64,000 nucleotides of DNA from Selaginella moellendorffii (taxonomy: Eukaryota > Streptophyta > Lycopodiopsida > Selaginellales > Selaginellaceae), in the NCBI RefSeq assembly GCF_000143415.4, contig NW_003314345.1, positions 188,083 through 252,082 on the forward strand. The letters are read 5' to 3'. Numbering within the stretch: the stretch's first letter is position 1; each line of letters starts with the position of its first letter. A program made the position numbers and the translations under genes. This document shows positions 34,018 through 45,470 of the stretch, in pieces. The notes under the pieces are model-generated. The model ran no database searches and was not told the DNA's origin. It worked only from the letters and a program-made list of their open reading frames with translations.

Positions 34018-35180
34018 TAATTTTTCCATTCTACTTTAGTTACTTAATCACAACTTCGACCACATGGAGGAGTCTCACTCTCAACCTTCATAAGTTTTAT
34101 TCTAAACTTAAGGATTTACTAGCCCCAAAAATTGCATTTATACCACTCAACCTTTGCACTTGGTCCAAGTGCTCCACATGTCTAATCCCAGACTGACACT
34201 TAAAAATATCATCAATATATCAACTTGTTATGCTAATGCCATGCTCATTCACCTTTGTCACACTGGTGGTCCAACACCACCTACATCACAATCCCACCTC
34301 TCAAAGACTGAGCCATCCATTCATGAATGATCATCTCATATCCACTCTTTAGCATCCTCAAGATGCTTGCAAACATGGGGAATAATTTTCCCTAATATCC
34401 CTTTTTCAGTCCCTACCAAATCCCTTTCCATCCATGGTCATGTTTGCCAACATTGCCACTAGGTTAAGGCATATAAGCCCGACCACTATATCCCAATGAC
34501 ATTTAAGACTTCCTTGCTATATGACATCATTTTTGGTCACTCTATAAGTGGATTGCTTTTCTTCCTTTCCATAGTCTAAGACTTTGGGATGACATTTCGA
34601 AACACCACAGCCCTATGTGAGCCTCATAGGTACTTTTTCCACCATCCACTTTTGGGTGCCCTAACTAAATGGCTAAAGTAAGGTTTCGATGAGCCACGCT
34701 AGGTATTCAATTAAGTAGTGTCACCCACACTTAACTAAGAGCATCAACTATTCGATCTTCTAGGAGAGCTAGAGCCAGCTCTTGAACACTTCACCAAGCT
34801 ACCCCGCTTGTCTATCTGTATCTATATCCCCCATAGTTCTAAAGATCCATGGCAATAATATATCCAAATCTCATACTATAATCATATATACTATAATGAA
34901 GCAAGGGGACTTTCGAGTGGTTATATCATCACCCAACATATGGGTATAGCCTTCCTAAGCCACATTAGCCTTTCCTAAGCCACATTAGCCTTTCCTAGCC
35001 AAATTGATTCCATTGGAGTTCAACCCCTTGTAACGTATGTGATCATGGGATGAGATTTAAATATACTGTCACTGTGGATCCTTAGAACATTGGGGGATAA
35101 AATAGTCATTAAAGGCTCTTTCATCAAGCAATTGCCCCTTTTTCAATTGACTTAAAGGGAGAGAGATAAGGTGCATTACA
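34018..35180 (+). mobile_element. Family-B LTR, near full length
   Basis: 1163 bp starting TGTAAGTGATTAAT and ending GTGCATTACA (TG...CA). Its parts recur at 47535-48134 and 62090-62282 (plus) and at 46569-46745 and 61150-61805 (minus). No matching target-site duplication was found in the five bases on each side. A 20-bp direct repeat (CCTTTCCTAAGCCACATTAG) occurs near 34960-34990. Confidence 0.75.
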
Positions 35181-35214
35181 CCCCTACACTCTCTCTACTA
35201 TACTTTTGGAACCC

Positions 35215-35415
35215 CTTGCAGCCCTTTACAAGAGTTAGTCTTTACTACAATTATGAAAACTTATATATTAAATGGTGTTAGATTGTGAATTTAGAAGCAA
35301 AAACACTATTCTATTCAAAACAATCTCTACATTCTATCAATATTCTCAACTAGTAGATCTAGATACTTTCTATAAATAGTCAATGGGATCGAAATGGGAC
35401 CAACACAAACGAGAA
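35215..35415 (-). mobile_element. Family-A LTR fragment, inverted
   Basis: Reverse complement of the middle of the family-A LTR: landmarks matching the CAATCTA, CTACAGAATG and CATTTCGGTCCCA blocks in reverse order. It abuts a plus-oriented family-A LTR start at 35422. Confidence 0.6.
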
Positions 35416-35421
35416 TGTTTG

Positions 35422-36190
35422 TGTCACAAATATGACTTTGCGTATTGAAAAATACTTATCGACAAGTCCTTACAGACACTTTCTCTTTACTGCTATAATG
35501 GTAAGAGGTTAATACAATTAATTCCCTTTATAGTTCCCATTTGAGTTAGTTGAGGAACTTGTCAATATATGTGAAGGAACTCTTGCTGAGCATATTTGGT
35601 CTAGTTTGAAAAATTTGTGTCATTGGCTTGTATTTGCTAGCATCAAGAACCCCCATAATATTGAGTTTCCCTTAATATCATTACATGATAGCTTATCGTA
35701 TCCATTAGACACCCTTACTATCATACCTCATGTGTTGGTCCCATTTTAATTCTATATACTATTTATAGTAAGTGTCTAGATCCACTCAAGAGGTGAATGT
35801 AAAGAGTGTCTTGAACCCTATAGTGTTGTTTCTTACACCTTGATTTGCAATCTAATGTCATTCTATATTTTGTAAGTTTCATGCTTGTCCTAGAGACTAA
35901 CTCCTAATACTAAAGGTGAAAGCATGCATTCCTCAAGGAAAAAAGGCGGGACCGGGGGAGGGGGAAGGGGAAGGGTGTGGGGAGCAGGGATATAAGGAAT
36001 TCCAAATGTATAATAGGGATAGTAGTTGGAATGCATGGCCAAGCACATAAAACATTAATTTAGCTCCTAAGTTATGTCACTTTTTGTTCTACTTCCAACT
36101 TAGATTTAAGCCTAAGTTCCATGTTTCTCTTGTTAGTAGAATACCCTCCTCCTTGTGTTAAGCCACCGGTATGTCAAAATTGTGCCAGAT
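35422..36190 (+). mobile_element. Family-A LTR, 5' two thirds, diverged
   Basis: Starts TGTCACAAATATGACTT, aligned with the TGTCACGAATGTGACTT start at 59468, and runs through the AGAACCC-block, the GGTCCCATTT block and a G-rich tract (35946-35990) to the AGCCACCGGTATG block, then homology is lost. Confidence 0.7.
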
Positions 36191-36349
36191 CCAGATACCA
36201 TTTTACATGCAAGTATTAGATACACTATTAGCCTAGTTGATCTCAGGATTCATGAAGGGGGGGTAATGCCTATTTGATTCTGGACAGGCCCATTTGAAGT
36301 TAGGAAAACACACGTCAACAACACCATCCTTAACATTGATCATCACATT

Positions 36350-37560
36350 ACCATCTCACATATCCCCATGAACACGAAAAGCCACATGGCCATTGCAGTT
36401 GCCAACTTTCACCTGTGTGCACCTACCAGTGCCCAGAGCACACATCCTGTCCGCCTCAGGATGTCCAAGCAGCGGCTTCCATCCATCCTGCACACTTAGG
36501 TACTCCATCATCCACCCCCTAAGAACTTCAAGTGTTGTGAGTAGCTGGGTGCAAGCCAGCCTTGGCCCACACTTTATGCACATGACAGCCCTATCGCTGA
36601 GCATACTTGATGACATACTTCTCACCATCCTGATCAACAACATAAACCCTTTTGTTATGAATCTTGGTCACTTTGGACTCCACATTGAGGGAACAATGCA
36701 GAGGATAAGGGAACAGCTGGTTCCGCCTCCTGCACATGCCAATCTCTGTACAAGTCCCGCAGCCTGAGCAAGCACCTCTTTACAGTGATGCAGATCGTAA
36801 CATCCTTCTCTGCCATCGGGCAATGGTGGTCTTGGATTGGCACAATAACGGTCACCGTTAGCGGTTGATAGCAGCAGTGGCCATTGAGCATGGCAACTCC
36901 GCCAACCCGAAAAACCAGCCCAACCTGATCAATGACAACTGCCAGATAGCAAGAGTTTTACCTTTGGTCGAGCCTTGCAGTAATAAAGCTTGAGGTTGTC
37001 CATGGCTTCAATACTGCTCGTAGAAAAGCCTAGCTTTACTTCGATGAGCCCTAGAAGAACATCCGAGATGCTGTCGCAGATGCCTAGATCCGTACTTGTC
37101 AGAGTATTCCGGGAGAAGTTCCCCGTGGACATCTCCTCCTGGACATAAATACCAATGTATCGGTGCCACAAATCGCGCAAGATGGAAATCATCTTTGACT
37201 CGCTCGAGTAGAAAGCAGACGAGGCCTCGGCAAGCCGGCAGTAGAAGTCGTAGTCCTCTTCCTTGCATTGGATCGGAAATCGGCCATCCACTATGTCCAG
37301 GAACAAGCCGAAGACCGGATTCATGAGCTGCAGTGGCAGAGGCGCCGCCGGTAAAGCATATTAAACATCCGGTATCTTGGCCATCTGGGCCCTTCGGACA
37401 GACTCCAGGTTGGTGCTCGAAGGGCGATGCAACTCGCCAAATGTGGCATCGCATTCAGCTTCATCTACATAGAGACCAGGAATGATTAACGCTACAACAA
37501 AGCAGAAGCCATACCTCCTGCCCCGCGGGAAGGAGATCATCATCTTCCAGAACGAACCGC
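36350..37560 (-). pseudogene. Broken Crinkler/kinase-like gene
   Basis: Read on the minus strand in several frames. First (37560-36930) a segment with FGLFLDIVDGRFPI, a YDFYCRLAEASSAFYSSE helix and a SDVLLGLIEVK block, resembling the N-terminal module of CRN-type proteins in which a conserved E-x-K strand lies. Then (36700-36400) kinase-like VYVVDQDGEKYVIKYAQR with the Lys of the nucleotide-binding lobe, VHKVWAKAGL, and a GGWMMEYL hinge-like block. At least three frameshifts and stops break it. Such genes are common in fungi and reported in some early land plants. The family call rests on memory of these motifs and is moderate. Confidence 0.5.
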
Positions 37561-38190
37561 CGCTGAGGACTCAGCGCCGTTGATAAAAATCACCTCCTTG
37601 TCGCTCTGTATCGAAATAACGGCTGAGGACGCATATTCTGGGCATATGCCAAGATATATAATTAACCACAAACCCCACTTTGCATTTGTTAGCTTACAAA
37701 AACATTTTATTAACACTTTGGAGCAAGTTTGAAAAAACAAGACCTTTAAGCCTTAGAATTTACCTCAAGCGTGAATTCAACCATGGCCTATATGGGAGGC
37801 TGTTAGTGGCCTAAGGCCATGCATGTGTTGACCATTGGTGCTCAATCTTTTGCACCCAGACCTATGCTATCAGGTTGCATCGTGATTCATGCAGTGGGAG
37901 GAATGGCACTCACCCACGTGCACAGAATGCCTGATTGCAAACACCAGGTTCACACCTCTTCGATTTTCTTGCTGGATTGCTTTTAGAGTGCCGTGATTCT
38001 TAATCTCTTTCTTGCCCCCAGGACACTCTCACGGGATTCCAGGGCATTCTCTGCTGGCGTGTAGTGGCATCATGGGTTGTTCAGATCAATGTAAGCGCAA
38101 GGAGCTTCTCAAGGAAAATCCAATCTACATTTTCATCCACAACAGCAAGTCTATCTGTCTTGTCATCGTCAACTACATTAACAGGGTTCT
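37561..38190. other. Intergenic, nothing recognised
   Basis: Short frames only. A plus frame opens at 38012 and runs into the helicase pseudogene, but its first part is not recognisable. Confidence 0.35.
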
Positions 38191-38194
38191 CACA

Positions 38195-38800
38195 TCCATG
38201 CGGGCAGACTTGGTTGTGATAACCGGCTTCCTGGACAACGGCACGGTGATGAAGGACTACACCATGGTGCTACAGATGGTCTTCTGGCTGCATCGGATAT
38301 GTGATCAGAGAAACAGAAGAAAAACTTTGAACTTCACAAAAGCAGGACAGTGCAGAGCTGCTGATAAAATGCTGGCTACGCTGGGCGATGATTTCGACTG
38401 TCCGATCTGCCTCGCTCATCCTTCTGGAGCCGTTATCACATCCTGTGCTCACGTTTTCTGCCGGAGGTGCCTCAAGAAAGCACTGTAAGATGAGGACAAA
38501 GCTGAGCGAGGACAATATCTTCGCTAGGGAAACCAAAGGAGGAAGCAGATGAAGAGCCGTCCAACAATAACGATGTAGAGAACGACAATGACAATCCTTG
38601 TCAAGGAGTGAAGCCAAGTGCCAAGATCAACGTGCTGAAAACGAAAAAGTCATCAAGGAGCCACTCCAAAAGGCCAGTTTCAAGTTCGTCAAGCTCAAGG
38701 TCGGCATGAGCGGAAGAGGAGTGGCTGTTCTTCTCAGCCTCAAGGTCGCTGGAGTGTGACGGCGTCCAACGTTTTCATGATTGATCCATCAACGTTAGGT
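38195..38800 (+). pseudogene. RAD5/HLTF-like SNF2 helicase fragment with half a RING
   Basis: The first frame (to 38488) has a DNGTVMKDYTMVLQMVFWLHRIC block, like the segment before the RING in HLTF/RAD5, then LGDDFDCPICLAHP...SCAHVFCRRCLKKAL, the first six ligands of a C3HC4 RING. A stop removes the last Cys pair. Beyond it, broken frames still show ASFKFVKLKVGMSGR, VAVLLSLKVAGV and, one frame over, SNVFMIDP, which correspond to helicase C-terminal motifs. Intervening sequence is missing. A dead relic of a post-replication repair helicase. Confidence 0.7.
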
Positions 38801-38849
38801 GGCTGGATCCGACGGCCCAAAAAGTTCGGCAACTTGCGCTGGCATCGCC

Positions 38850-39180
38850 CTCAAAGATCTTCTTGACGCTGCAAAACTCCCCGCTATGGAGGAGAGATGC
38901 CAGGATGCTCGTCCGAGCGCGCAAGGCATCTTCATCTTTGAATGCAATCACCTCCCTTCCTCCAGAGCCCTGGCGCTGCTGCGCTGTCGGATGAGCTCGC
39001 CATAACTCCTGGAATCCAAGCTCCGATCATCCTCACGCTCCAAATGCTCCACTATCTCTCGCAGATTCTTCCCAGTCCACAAAGTGCCCGCTGTTGATGG
39101 TGGCGACCCTGGTATACAGCGCCATCCACCGCCTGTTTCGTGTCATCGTAGCCCCAGATCGATCGATTCACGAGGAGCTC
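38850..39180 (-). pseudogene. Truncated copy of the 5' end of the PPR gene
   Basis: Matches 28821-29330 of the PPR gene at high identity, but about 199 bp (28914-29112 in the parent) are missing; the junction falls after AAGGCATCTT. It carries the parent's start-codon region and ends within about 30 bp of the FolD start codon. Confidence 0.85.
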
Positions 39181-39207
39181 GCGAGCAAGGAGACAGGTAG
39201 CGTTTGG

Positions 39208-40742
39208 ATGGCCGCCGCCAAAGCCCTAAACCCTCTTCCTCGAGGCGAGGGACGAGTGGGCATGGGCGCCAGCATCAGGAGTGGCGCGAGCTTGGCGGCT
39301 ACGGGCTACATTCCGCGGAGCTTGCGATCGCAGCAGTGCTCCAGCGCTAGATTCCGGGTGGAGCTCCTCGCTCCCACCAGGAATTTAGGTCTTTCCAGCA
39401 ACCTCCAGCAGCAGCACCATCCGCTGGAATTCGCGTCTAGCGGCAAGAAGCAAGGATCCTTGTTCTTGGTTCCAAGCACGGGCGATAACTGGAAAGCTCG
39501 CAGCGATCTTCTTCCTTGCCGAGCCATTGCCGAGGAAGAACAGAGTAAGTGTTCTAGTTTTCTTCTCGAATTCCACGAGGAGCGAGCGAGCGATTTCTTT
39601 TCTTTGCAGTGGCCGATGCCAAAGAAGCTGACACAGCTGCCAGAATCGATGGCAAGGCAATCTCGCAAGCGATCCGGGACGAGGTTGCGCAAGAGGTGGC
39701 CAGGATGAAGAGCGCGCTGGGAAAAGTTCCCGGCCTCGCTGTTATTCTGGTTGGCAGCCGCAAGGATTCGCTGCTCTACGTGACGAGCAAGGAGAAGGCC
39801 TGCGAGCAGGCTGGAATTCGATCCTACAGCGTCAACTTGCCCGACACCGCCACCGAGGCCGAGATCTTGGAGCACGTCCACAAGTTCAATCGTGATCCCG
39901 ATGTTCACGGCATCCTCGTCCAGCTTCCACTCCCAAAGGTAAGCAAACTCTATCTCCCTCTCTTTCGATCTACCTTTGTTCCATATCTTGTTCTTGTTCT
40001 TTGTTCCATAGCTACTGGGGCTTGGATTGATCGAGTTATACCATCTTTGCAGCACGTCCGAGAGCAAGAAATCCTGGGAGCCGTGAGCATGGACAAGGAC
40101 GTCGATGGATTCCACCCCACGAACATTGGAAGGCTGGCCATGCAAGGAAGGCAGCCTCTTTTCATCCCGTGCACGCCTCGGGGGTGTATAGAGCTGCTAC
40201 TGCGAACCGGCGTGCAAATCAGTGGCAAGCATGCTGTTGTCATCGGTCGCAGCAACATCGTAGGAACGCCAGCAGCGATGCTCCTCCAGGTTCCACTCTT
40301 TTTCTCCAGTTTTACTCGTTCGTGATCGATTCTTCTTTTTTTTTTCGGCAGCGTCACAATGCAACCGTGACGGTGGTTCACTCTTACACTCCAGATCCGG
40401 CTGCGGTGACGAGAACTGCGGATATCGTCATTGCCGCGGCTGGAGTGGCTCATCTGGTGCGGAAAGACTGGCTCAAACCAGGAGCTGTGGTGATTGACGT
40501 TGGTATCAACCCGATCGAGGTATGTCCATTCCCGTTTTGGCTTTGAAGTTGAGCTGCCAATGCAGGATCCTTCCGCAAAGAAAGGCCATCGCACAGTAGG
40601 TGATGTCCACTTCAAAGAAGCGTGTAGTGTGGCGTCGGCCATCACTCCAGTCCCTGGAGGTGTTGGACCCATGACCATCGCCATGCTCCTCCAAAACACT
40701 GTAGAATCGGCCAAGCGGGCCTATGAATTCAATGGAACTTAA
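39208..40742 (+). CDS. folD: Bifunctional methylenetetrahydrofolate dehydrogenase/cyclohydrolase, plastid type
   Basis: Five exons: 39208-39544, 39610-39938, 40053-40289, 40352-40519, 40566-40742; 415 residues. The first ~110 residues are Ser/Ala/Arg-rich and acid-poor, a likely chloroplast transit peptide, encoded by its own exon. The enzyme core has YVTSK with catalytic Tyr169 and Lys173, [16 protein letters not shown] with Asp240, [20 protein letters not shown], the NADP loop GRSNIVGTP (287-295), VIDVGIN and [16 protein letters not shown]. It interconverts 5,10-methylene-, 5,10-methenyl- and 10-formyl-tetrahydrofolate. Exon 1 joins exon 2 inside an ATG codon (A|TG). An in-frame ATG lies upstream at 39094, inside the PPR-derived stretch; 39208 is preferred because the leader that follows is transit-like. 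It converges with the VPS38-like gene, 74 bp between stops. Confidence 0.95.
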
Positions 40743-40816
40743 GCGGCTAGCAAACTAAGTCTCGAGTCTCGCCAAAAATGAAAGTTTTGGATACAAAGAA
40801 ACGTTTTACATTTATG

Positions 40817-42270
40817 CTATGCAAGGAATCGGCCATCCCGAAACATCACTTTGAGGATTCTCTTGAGATTAGGAAGTACATGCCTGGGACCAGCGCTGGC
40901 TGTCTCAAAGCGATCCAAAATTTGCTCCAGATCCTATGATCAAAACAAAGAGAAAAGGAAGAACACTGTCAATGCCAACTTAGTTTGGATGAAAAGGAAC
41001 GAGACCTTGTTTAGAAGAAAGACTGCATAAGCCGCCCTCGTAGGCTCTTGGCCATCTGAAAAAAGAGGGAACTCAACTAGCTGATTCTCTACAGCCGGCA
41101 AGACAATGGCACCACCGCTGGTCGACGGCTCGGTCGGAGGTGAAGGGTCTTGGATGTAAGATCGAGAGGCTCGGTATCTCACGGGGTAGCGAAGCCGGAT
41201 GTCCAGGAAGCGAGACAACAGGGAGAGCATCTGCGAGCAAAGCTCAAAGTTTAGAAACTCCACCGAGAAACCTAAGATGATCTTTGCTATTTAGAAGCTT
41301 TCACGAGCATTCTCTCTGGTTGCAAATCTCTGAAGAAGGAAGAAAAGAATACTACTTACATGAGCGACGTGTCCGAGTGCTGTGGCCGATGTTTCGTACT
41401 CTCGCTTGTCGGTGAAGAGCGCGGCTTCCTTTTTGACAGGAGCAATGACGTGCAGACCCGAGATAGTAAGTGGAACGCTGTCACCTTCGCCTGTGCACAA
41501 GTCATGAAATCTACGGAGATCGAGCAAGACTTTTGCGAGTACCTGCGTGAGCAAGAGGCGGACACTTCTTCTCGTTTGTGCATGGAATGAGTGGATACAA
41601 AGCAGCAACTTGCGCAGCCATGGCACGCCTTCGAACGGTGAGAAGCCCCTTGAGGCGAGCAAGTCTGCCATAGCCACCATCACCAGACAAAAGCTTCTGG
41701 GCCTCCTGAAAAAAGAGAGAAAAACTTGTGGCAGAACACACGAGCAAGCAAGATAAATACCTGCAATCGAAACTGCGCTGCATTCAAGGATCTAGCAGCG
41801 TGAAGCAAAGAATTCCCGGACAACGCCAACTTGTCCCTGGCATCCTTGAGCTGCTGGTTTTTTTCTTCCAGAGAGGACGTCGAATCCTCCACCGCTTTTC
41901 GCCGGAGTTCCACCTTCTTGTGTAGAGATTCCAACGCGTCGATCCGTTTGAGCTCGACCAAGTTCACAGTCTGTGAGAGTAGAGTACTTCACTACTTGAG
42001 AAAAAGAAAAATCTAAGAACTTACTTCCACAAGAGTCTCGAGCTTGCGAGCGGCGGATTCCTTGGATGCGCGGGCTTTGGAGAGGAGAGTGGCGAGGCCG
42101 CAGAGACGAGCGAGGGAGTTTTCGTATTCTTCCCATTGGAAGAGGTGGGGAGGAGGAGAGGGCTTCTTCTTCTTCTCACCGTCGTCGCTGGCGTCGGCGA
42201 GTCCGAGCTCCGAGCAGCACTGCGTCAGCACGGTGGCCACCGATTCCTCCACCTTGTCCATGCGATCCAC
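40817..42270 (-). CDS. VPS38/UVRAG-like subunit of the class III PI3-kinase complex
   Basis: Six exons on the minus strand: 42025-42270, 41761-41970, 41543-41705, 41360-41490, 41006-41230, 40817-40933; 363 residues, with all phases consistent. Residues 1-80 hold an acidic/basic leader with a KKKKPSPPP run; about 83-155 form a charged coiled coil (LKRIDALESLHKKVELRRKAVED...). Then a GRLARLKGLLTVRRRAMAAQVAALYPLI block, LTISGLHVI, ATALGHVAHMLSLLSRFLDIRLRYPVRY with SRSYIQD, and AYAVFLLNKDLEQIL, in the order seen in UVRAG/ATG14 proteins. In plants VPS38 works with VPS34, VPS15 and ATG6 in endosomal PI3P formation and vacuolar sorting. The N-terminal C2 domain of animal UVRAG is absent, so either it is lost or the start lies upstream. 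Confidence 0.85.
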
Positions 42271-43400
42271 TCCCGCCTCATCTTTCCAGCATCTGGAATC
42301 TGGATCATAAACCCTAGGCTAGGTAGTTACCTAATTCTTTCGTTTTCTACTGCAAGGTGCCAAAGATCGAAGCCATCCAGTCTAGAACCGAGAGAAATGA
42401 TATATTCTGGTCGATTCGAAAGGCACATGAGCTTGATTCAGTCGAAAAAGCACTGGTGCTCGTCTATCTAATTTTTGGGAGAATCCAAGTCTAATAGCCA
42501 CCGGTCACGTCACCAATCGCACTAGTGTACTCAAAGCTAGGCACCAAGGAAGAACTTTGGTTCAGAACTGGAGACTTTTTTGTGGCAAAAATCCGAGCTT
42601 GTTCTTGATGATCCAGTGATCTAAAACATGTAGCCAAGGGTGCCAGCAGGATGATTAAAATCAATACATAGGCAACAAAAGTAACATCACAGGTAGCATC
42701 AGGTGTAGGGTGATTACCACGTCTAAAGGCATGGGGAAGAACTTCCACAAGAGTCGGAGATATGTTCAACCTTGAAAACACAATTGGACAAGGGTGATGG
42801 CAAAAACTTCCCTTCTGACAACATGTCTTGGTATTGACTCTGCTCAATGAAAACCCATGTCCCAACACATTTCAATTTCAGTGGTGGCTCCAAGGTGTAG
42901 ATCATGAACAAAAGGTCCACTACTACCTCTCCACAGTCAGCACTGATTGGACAATTGGGTCGACCCATGTGACGGAAACGTCGCAGAATTTTGGCGATAT
43001 AGAACAGGCCAGCACCATCTTCACTCTGAGGCCGACAATTGGGACACATGCAAAATGCCATGGGAGGTACGCATCTCCTACTTAAGTGCTCAAGTGATTG
43101 AAATTGTTCAACACTTCATCCAAGATTAGATTACAACCAACAGTGCCAGATGTCACAATGTCTCTCCCACTTCTGCTTCAACACAAAAAACACATTTGAC
43201 TTGGCAAATAACAACATGCCTCCGCAATGAACTGCTGGCTGTATTGGAGAAAGTGTCAAAACACTTGGAAGTGTCATTTGATCCACATGGCAATGTGAAA
43301 AGTGATATCTTAGATGGCAAGATTTAAGAAATCTTTCAGATTCTAGAGAAGAATCAAGAGCAAGGTAGTTTATATTGAGATCACTATTAAAATATTCTAT
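42271..43400. other. Unrecognised sequence with overlapping frames
   Basis: Minus frames at 42491-42868 (with a hydrophobic segment VTFVAYVLILIILLAPLA) and 42723-43061 (four Cys near the start) overlap plus frames at 42828-43129. I recognise none. Could be a decayed transposon or a lineage gene. Confidence 0.3.
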
Positions 43401-44370
43401 ATTATTCTAGGAGAAGGGCCCTTCTCCCCCATTTGCTGGGATTACAAAGGGGGAGTTCATGCAAGAGATTTTGAGCTGTGCTTTGAGTGAGATGGATTTA
43501 TGTGTTTCTCCCCATGTTGAAGGGTTCCTTCTCAACATCTAGTGACTTCACTACCTAGCCAATCCGTTCTTTAGTTTTCTAATCATTTTTCTTAGATTAG
43601 GAGAGAATTCATGAGTGATTTGATGGTGTTGGCATTGAAGAGATCAGAAAGGTAAAGATGAGTGTGGCCAACTACAAAATTTCTCATGCCATGCCAAAAT
43701 TCTAAAGAAGCTCTCAGATTTTCTTTCTTCTTGGACAAGAAACAATGGTTTCTCAAGTTTATGCTTGGATTTCTTTTTGGGTTCTAGAGAGATTTTGTCT
43801 GAGCTCTCCATCCTAGCATTAAGAATTGCTCACTTTTGGCTTTTTAGAGTGTGACATCCAAATCATTTTCTCTCATAGCACTGGTTTAGAAGACTAAATC
43901 TTGCTTGTTCTTCCATGTTTTCAAATTTTTTTGAGCTCTAATAGTAAATCTACTCCTGCTCTTTTCATGGAGGGTTACATGCACGTTTTGGCTGAGTTTG
44001 GGGTGAGTTCTTGTGAGTTTTCTTCCATGTTTATTTATTTGAAGCATAGAAGAGTTCTTGCACATCTTTTCTTCCAAAAATCTTTTTAACACACCTAATC
44101 TCACAAATTTAAGCACCCTATATTATGAGATATATTGGAAACATGATATTTTCTCAAACGCTTGAGTGAGTTTTGGTGGATTTTTATGAGATTCATTTTA
44201 GGAGATATATTGTATATCCTCTTAGCTTTCTTTTGGATTTAGTCTTGTCAATTTTCATGTACTGAAGGAAGAGTTTAAGTGAGTTTATGGTTCTTGTTGT
44301 GGGGAGCTTTTGAAAAGAAAATTTAGTGATTTCCTTGCTTTGAGTGTGTGTCATTGTGTTTCCTATAAGT
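43401..44370. other. AT-rich, nothing recognised
   Basis: Includes a small palindrome AGAAGGGCCCTTCT near 43412-43425. No gene or ordered repeat. Confidence 0.35.
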
Positions 44371-45470
44371 TGAGAGGCTAGCTATGCATGATCAACACTT
44401 AGTTGAAACTATAGTGAAGACTATGAGATGGATTCATATTAGTACATAACTTCTTGATAGACAAAGTTATAATATAAATACTAACACATTGACTATAAAC
44501 AATTAAATTAGACATCACCATCCTCAGCTAAGGTGCAAAGCTACCAAAACCAAGTCAAGATCAATGAAAACTCACTACTCTTATAGAGTTTAATAAAATG
44601 CAAGGTGTAACCTACCACCACAATCTTACAAAAGAAAGGCACAATGGTCATTTTTTTAGAAAAGTGCAATAGCCACTTTTCAACACTAACTCTAGACTCA
44701 ATTGCATTAGCCCTAAAAGTCAGTATACTTTCAGGTTGCATTATACAAACTACACACTAAAGTTTAAGCTAACTGAAGTAAATTCCAACCCTTTCACTAA
44801 TTTGTAATGGTTTTCGAAATGGAATGATTCTCGAGCAAAGTGATTAACAAATCAGCCATTGGAAAAATTTAAGAAAATTTGTGAAAAATTTCCATCCTAG
44901 AGAAAGAATAACTCTTAGTCTAAAGAAATAAATTCTCAAAATTTAACCAACTTCCTTCTACTAACAACTTCACATAAGTTCACCTTAACACAAATTCTCA
45001 TGACTAATAGTATGTCTAAGCATCAAACATCATTGCCCATATTTTCGACATCCAATATTAATATTCACAAAATGCAAATAAACATCCAAGACTCGATCAC
45101 GAAGACCATATTTTTAGATATCCACATTGTACTAACACTCTTCTTCAATCACTTTCAAGATCTAATGTAAAGCTAGAACACTAACAAGAAAAATGACATG
45201 GAAAATTAAGGTCTAAGAAGAATTCTTCATCATTCGAAATAATAATGCCACTTCCACTAACATAAGTGTTAGCAATGTCAATACTTCAGTTACATATATT
45301 TTCCATCCAACAATCTATTCCAAATGCTAATAGATAAACCAACAAACCATAACAAATGAATGCTATAACTTTTTCTAACACCTTATAGGCAAATCCTAAA
45401 GGAAACAAGGTACCAACTCAAGCTTAGCATAATGGGCCACCATTGAGAATCCAGTCAAAGCTACTATAAT
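44370..45470 (-). mobile_element. Internal retroelement segment, inverted partner of 48190-49110
   Basis: Reverse complement matches 48190-49110 in order: the TGATCA-ACACTTAGT block (44390 against 49095), the CACCATCCTCA block (44517 against 48980), and the GATATCCACATTG and TCTAATGTAAAGC blocks (45120-45175 against 48310-48360). Strongly diverged, non-coding by eye. Confidence 0.6.
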
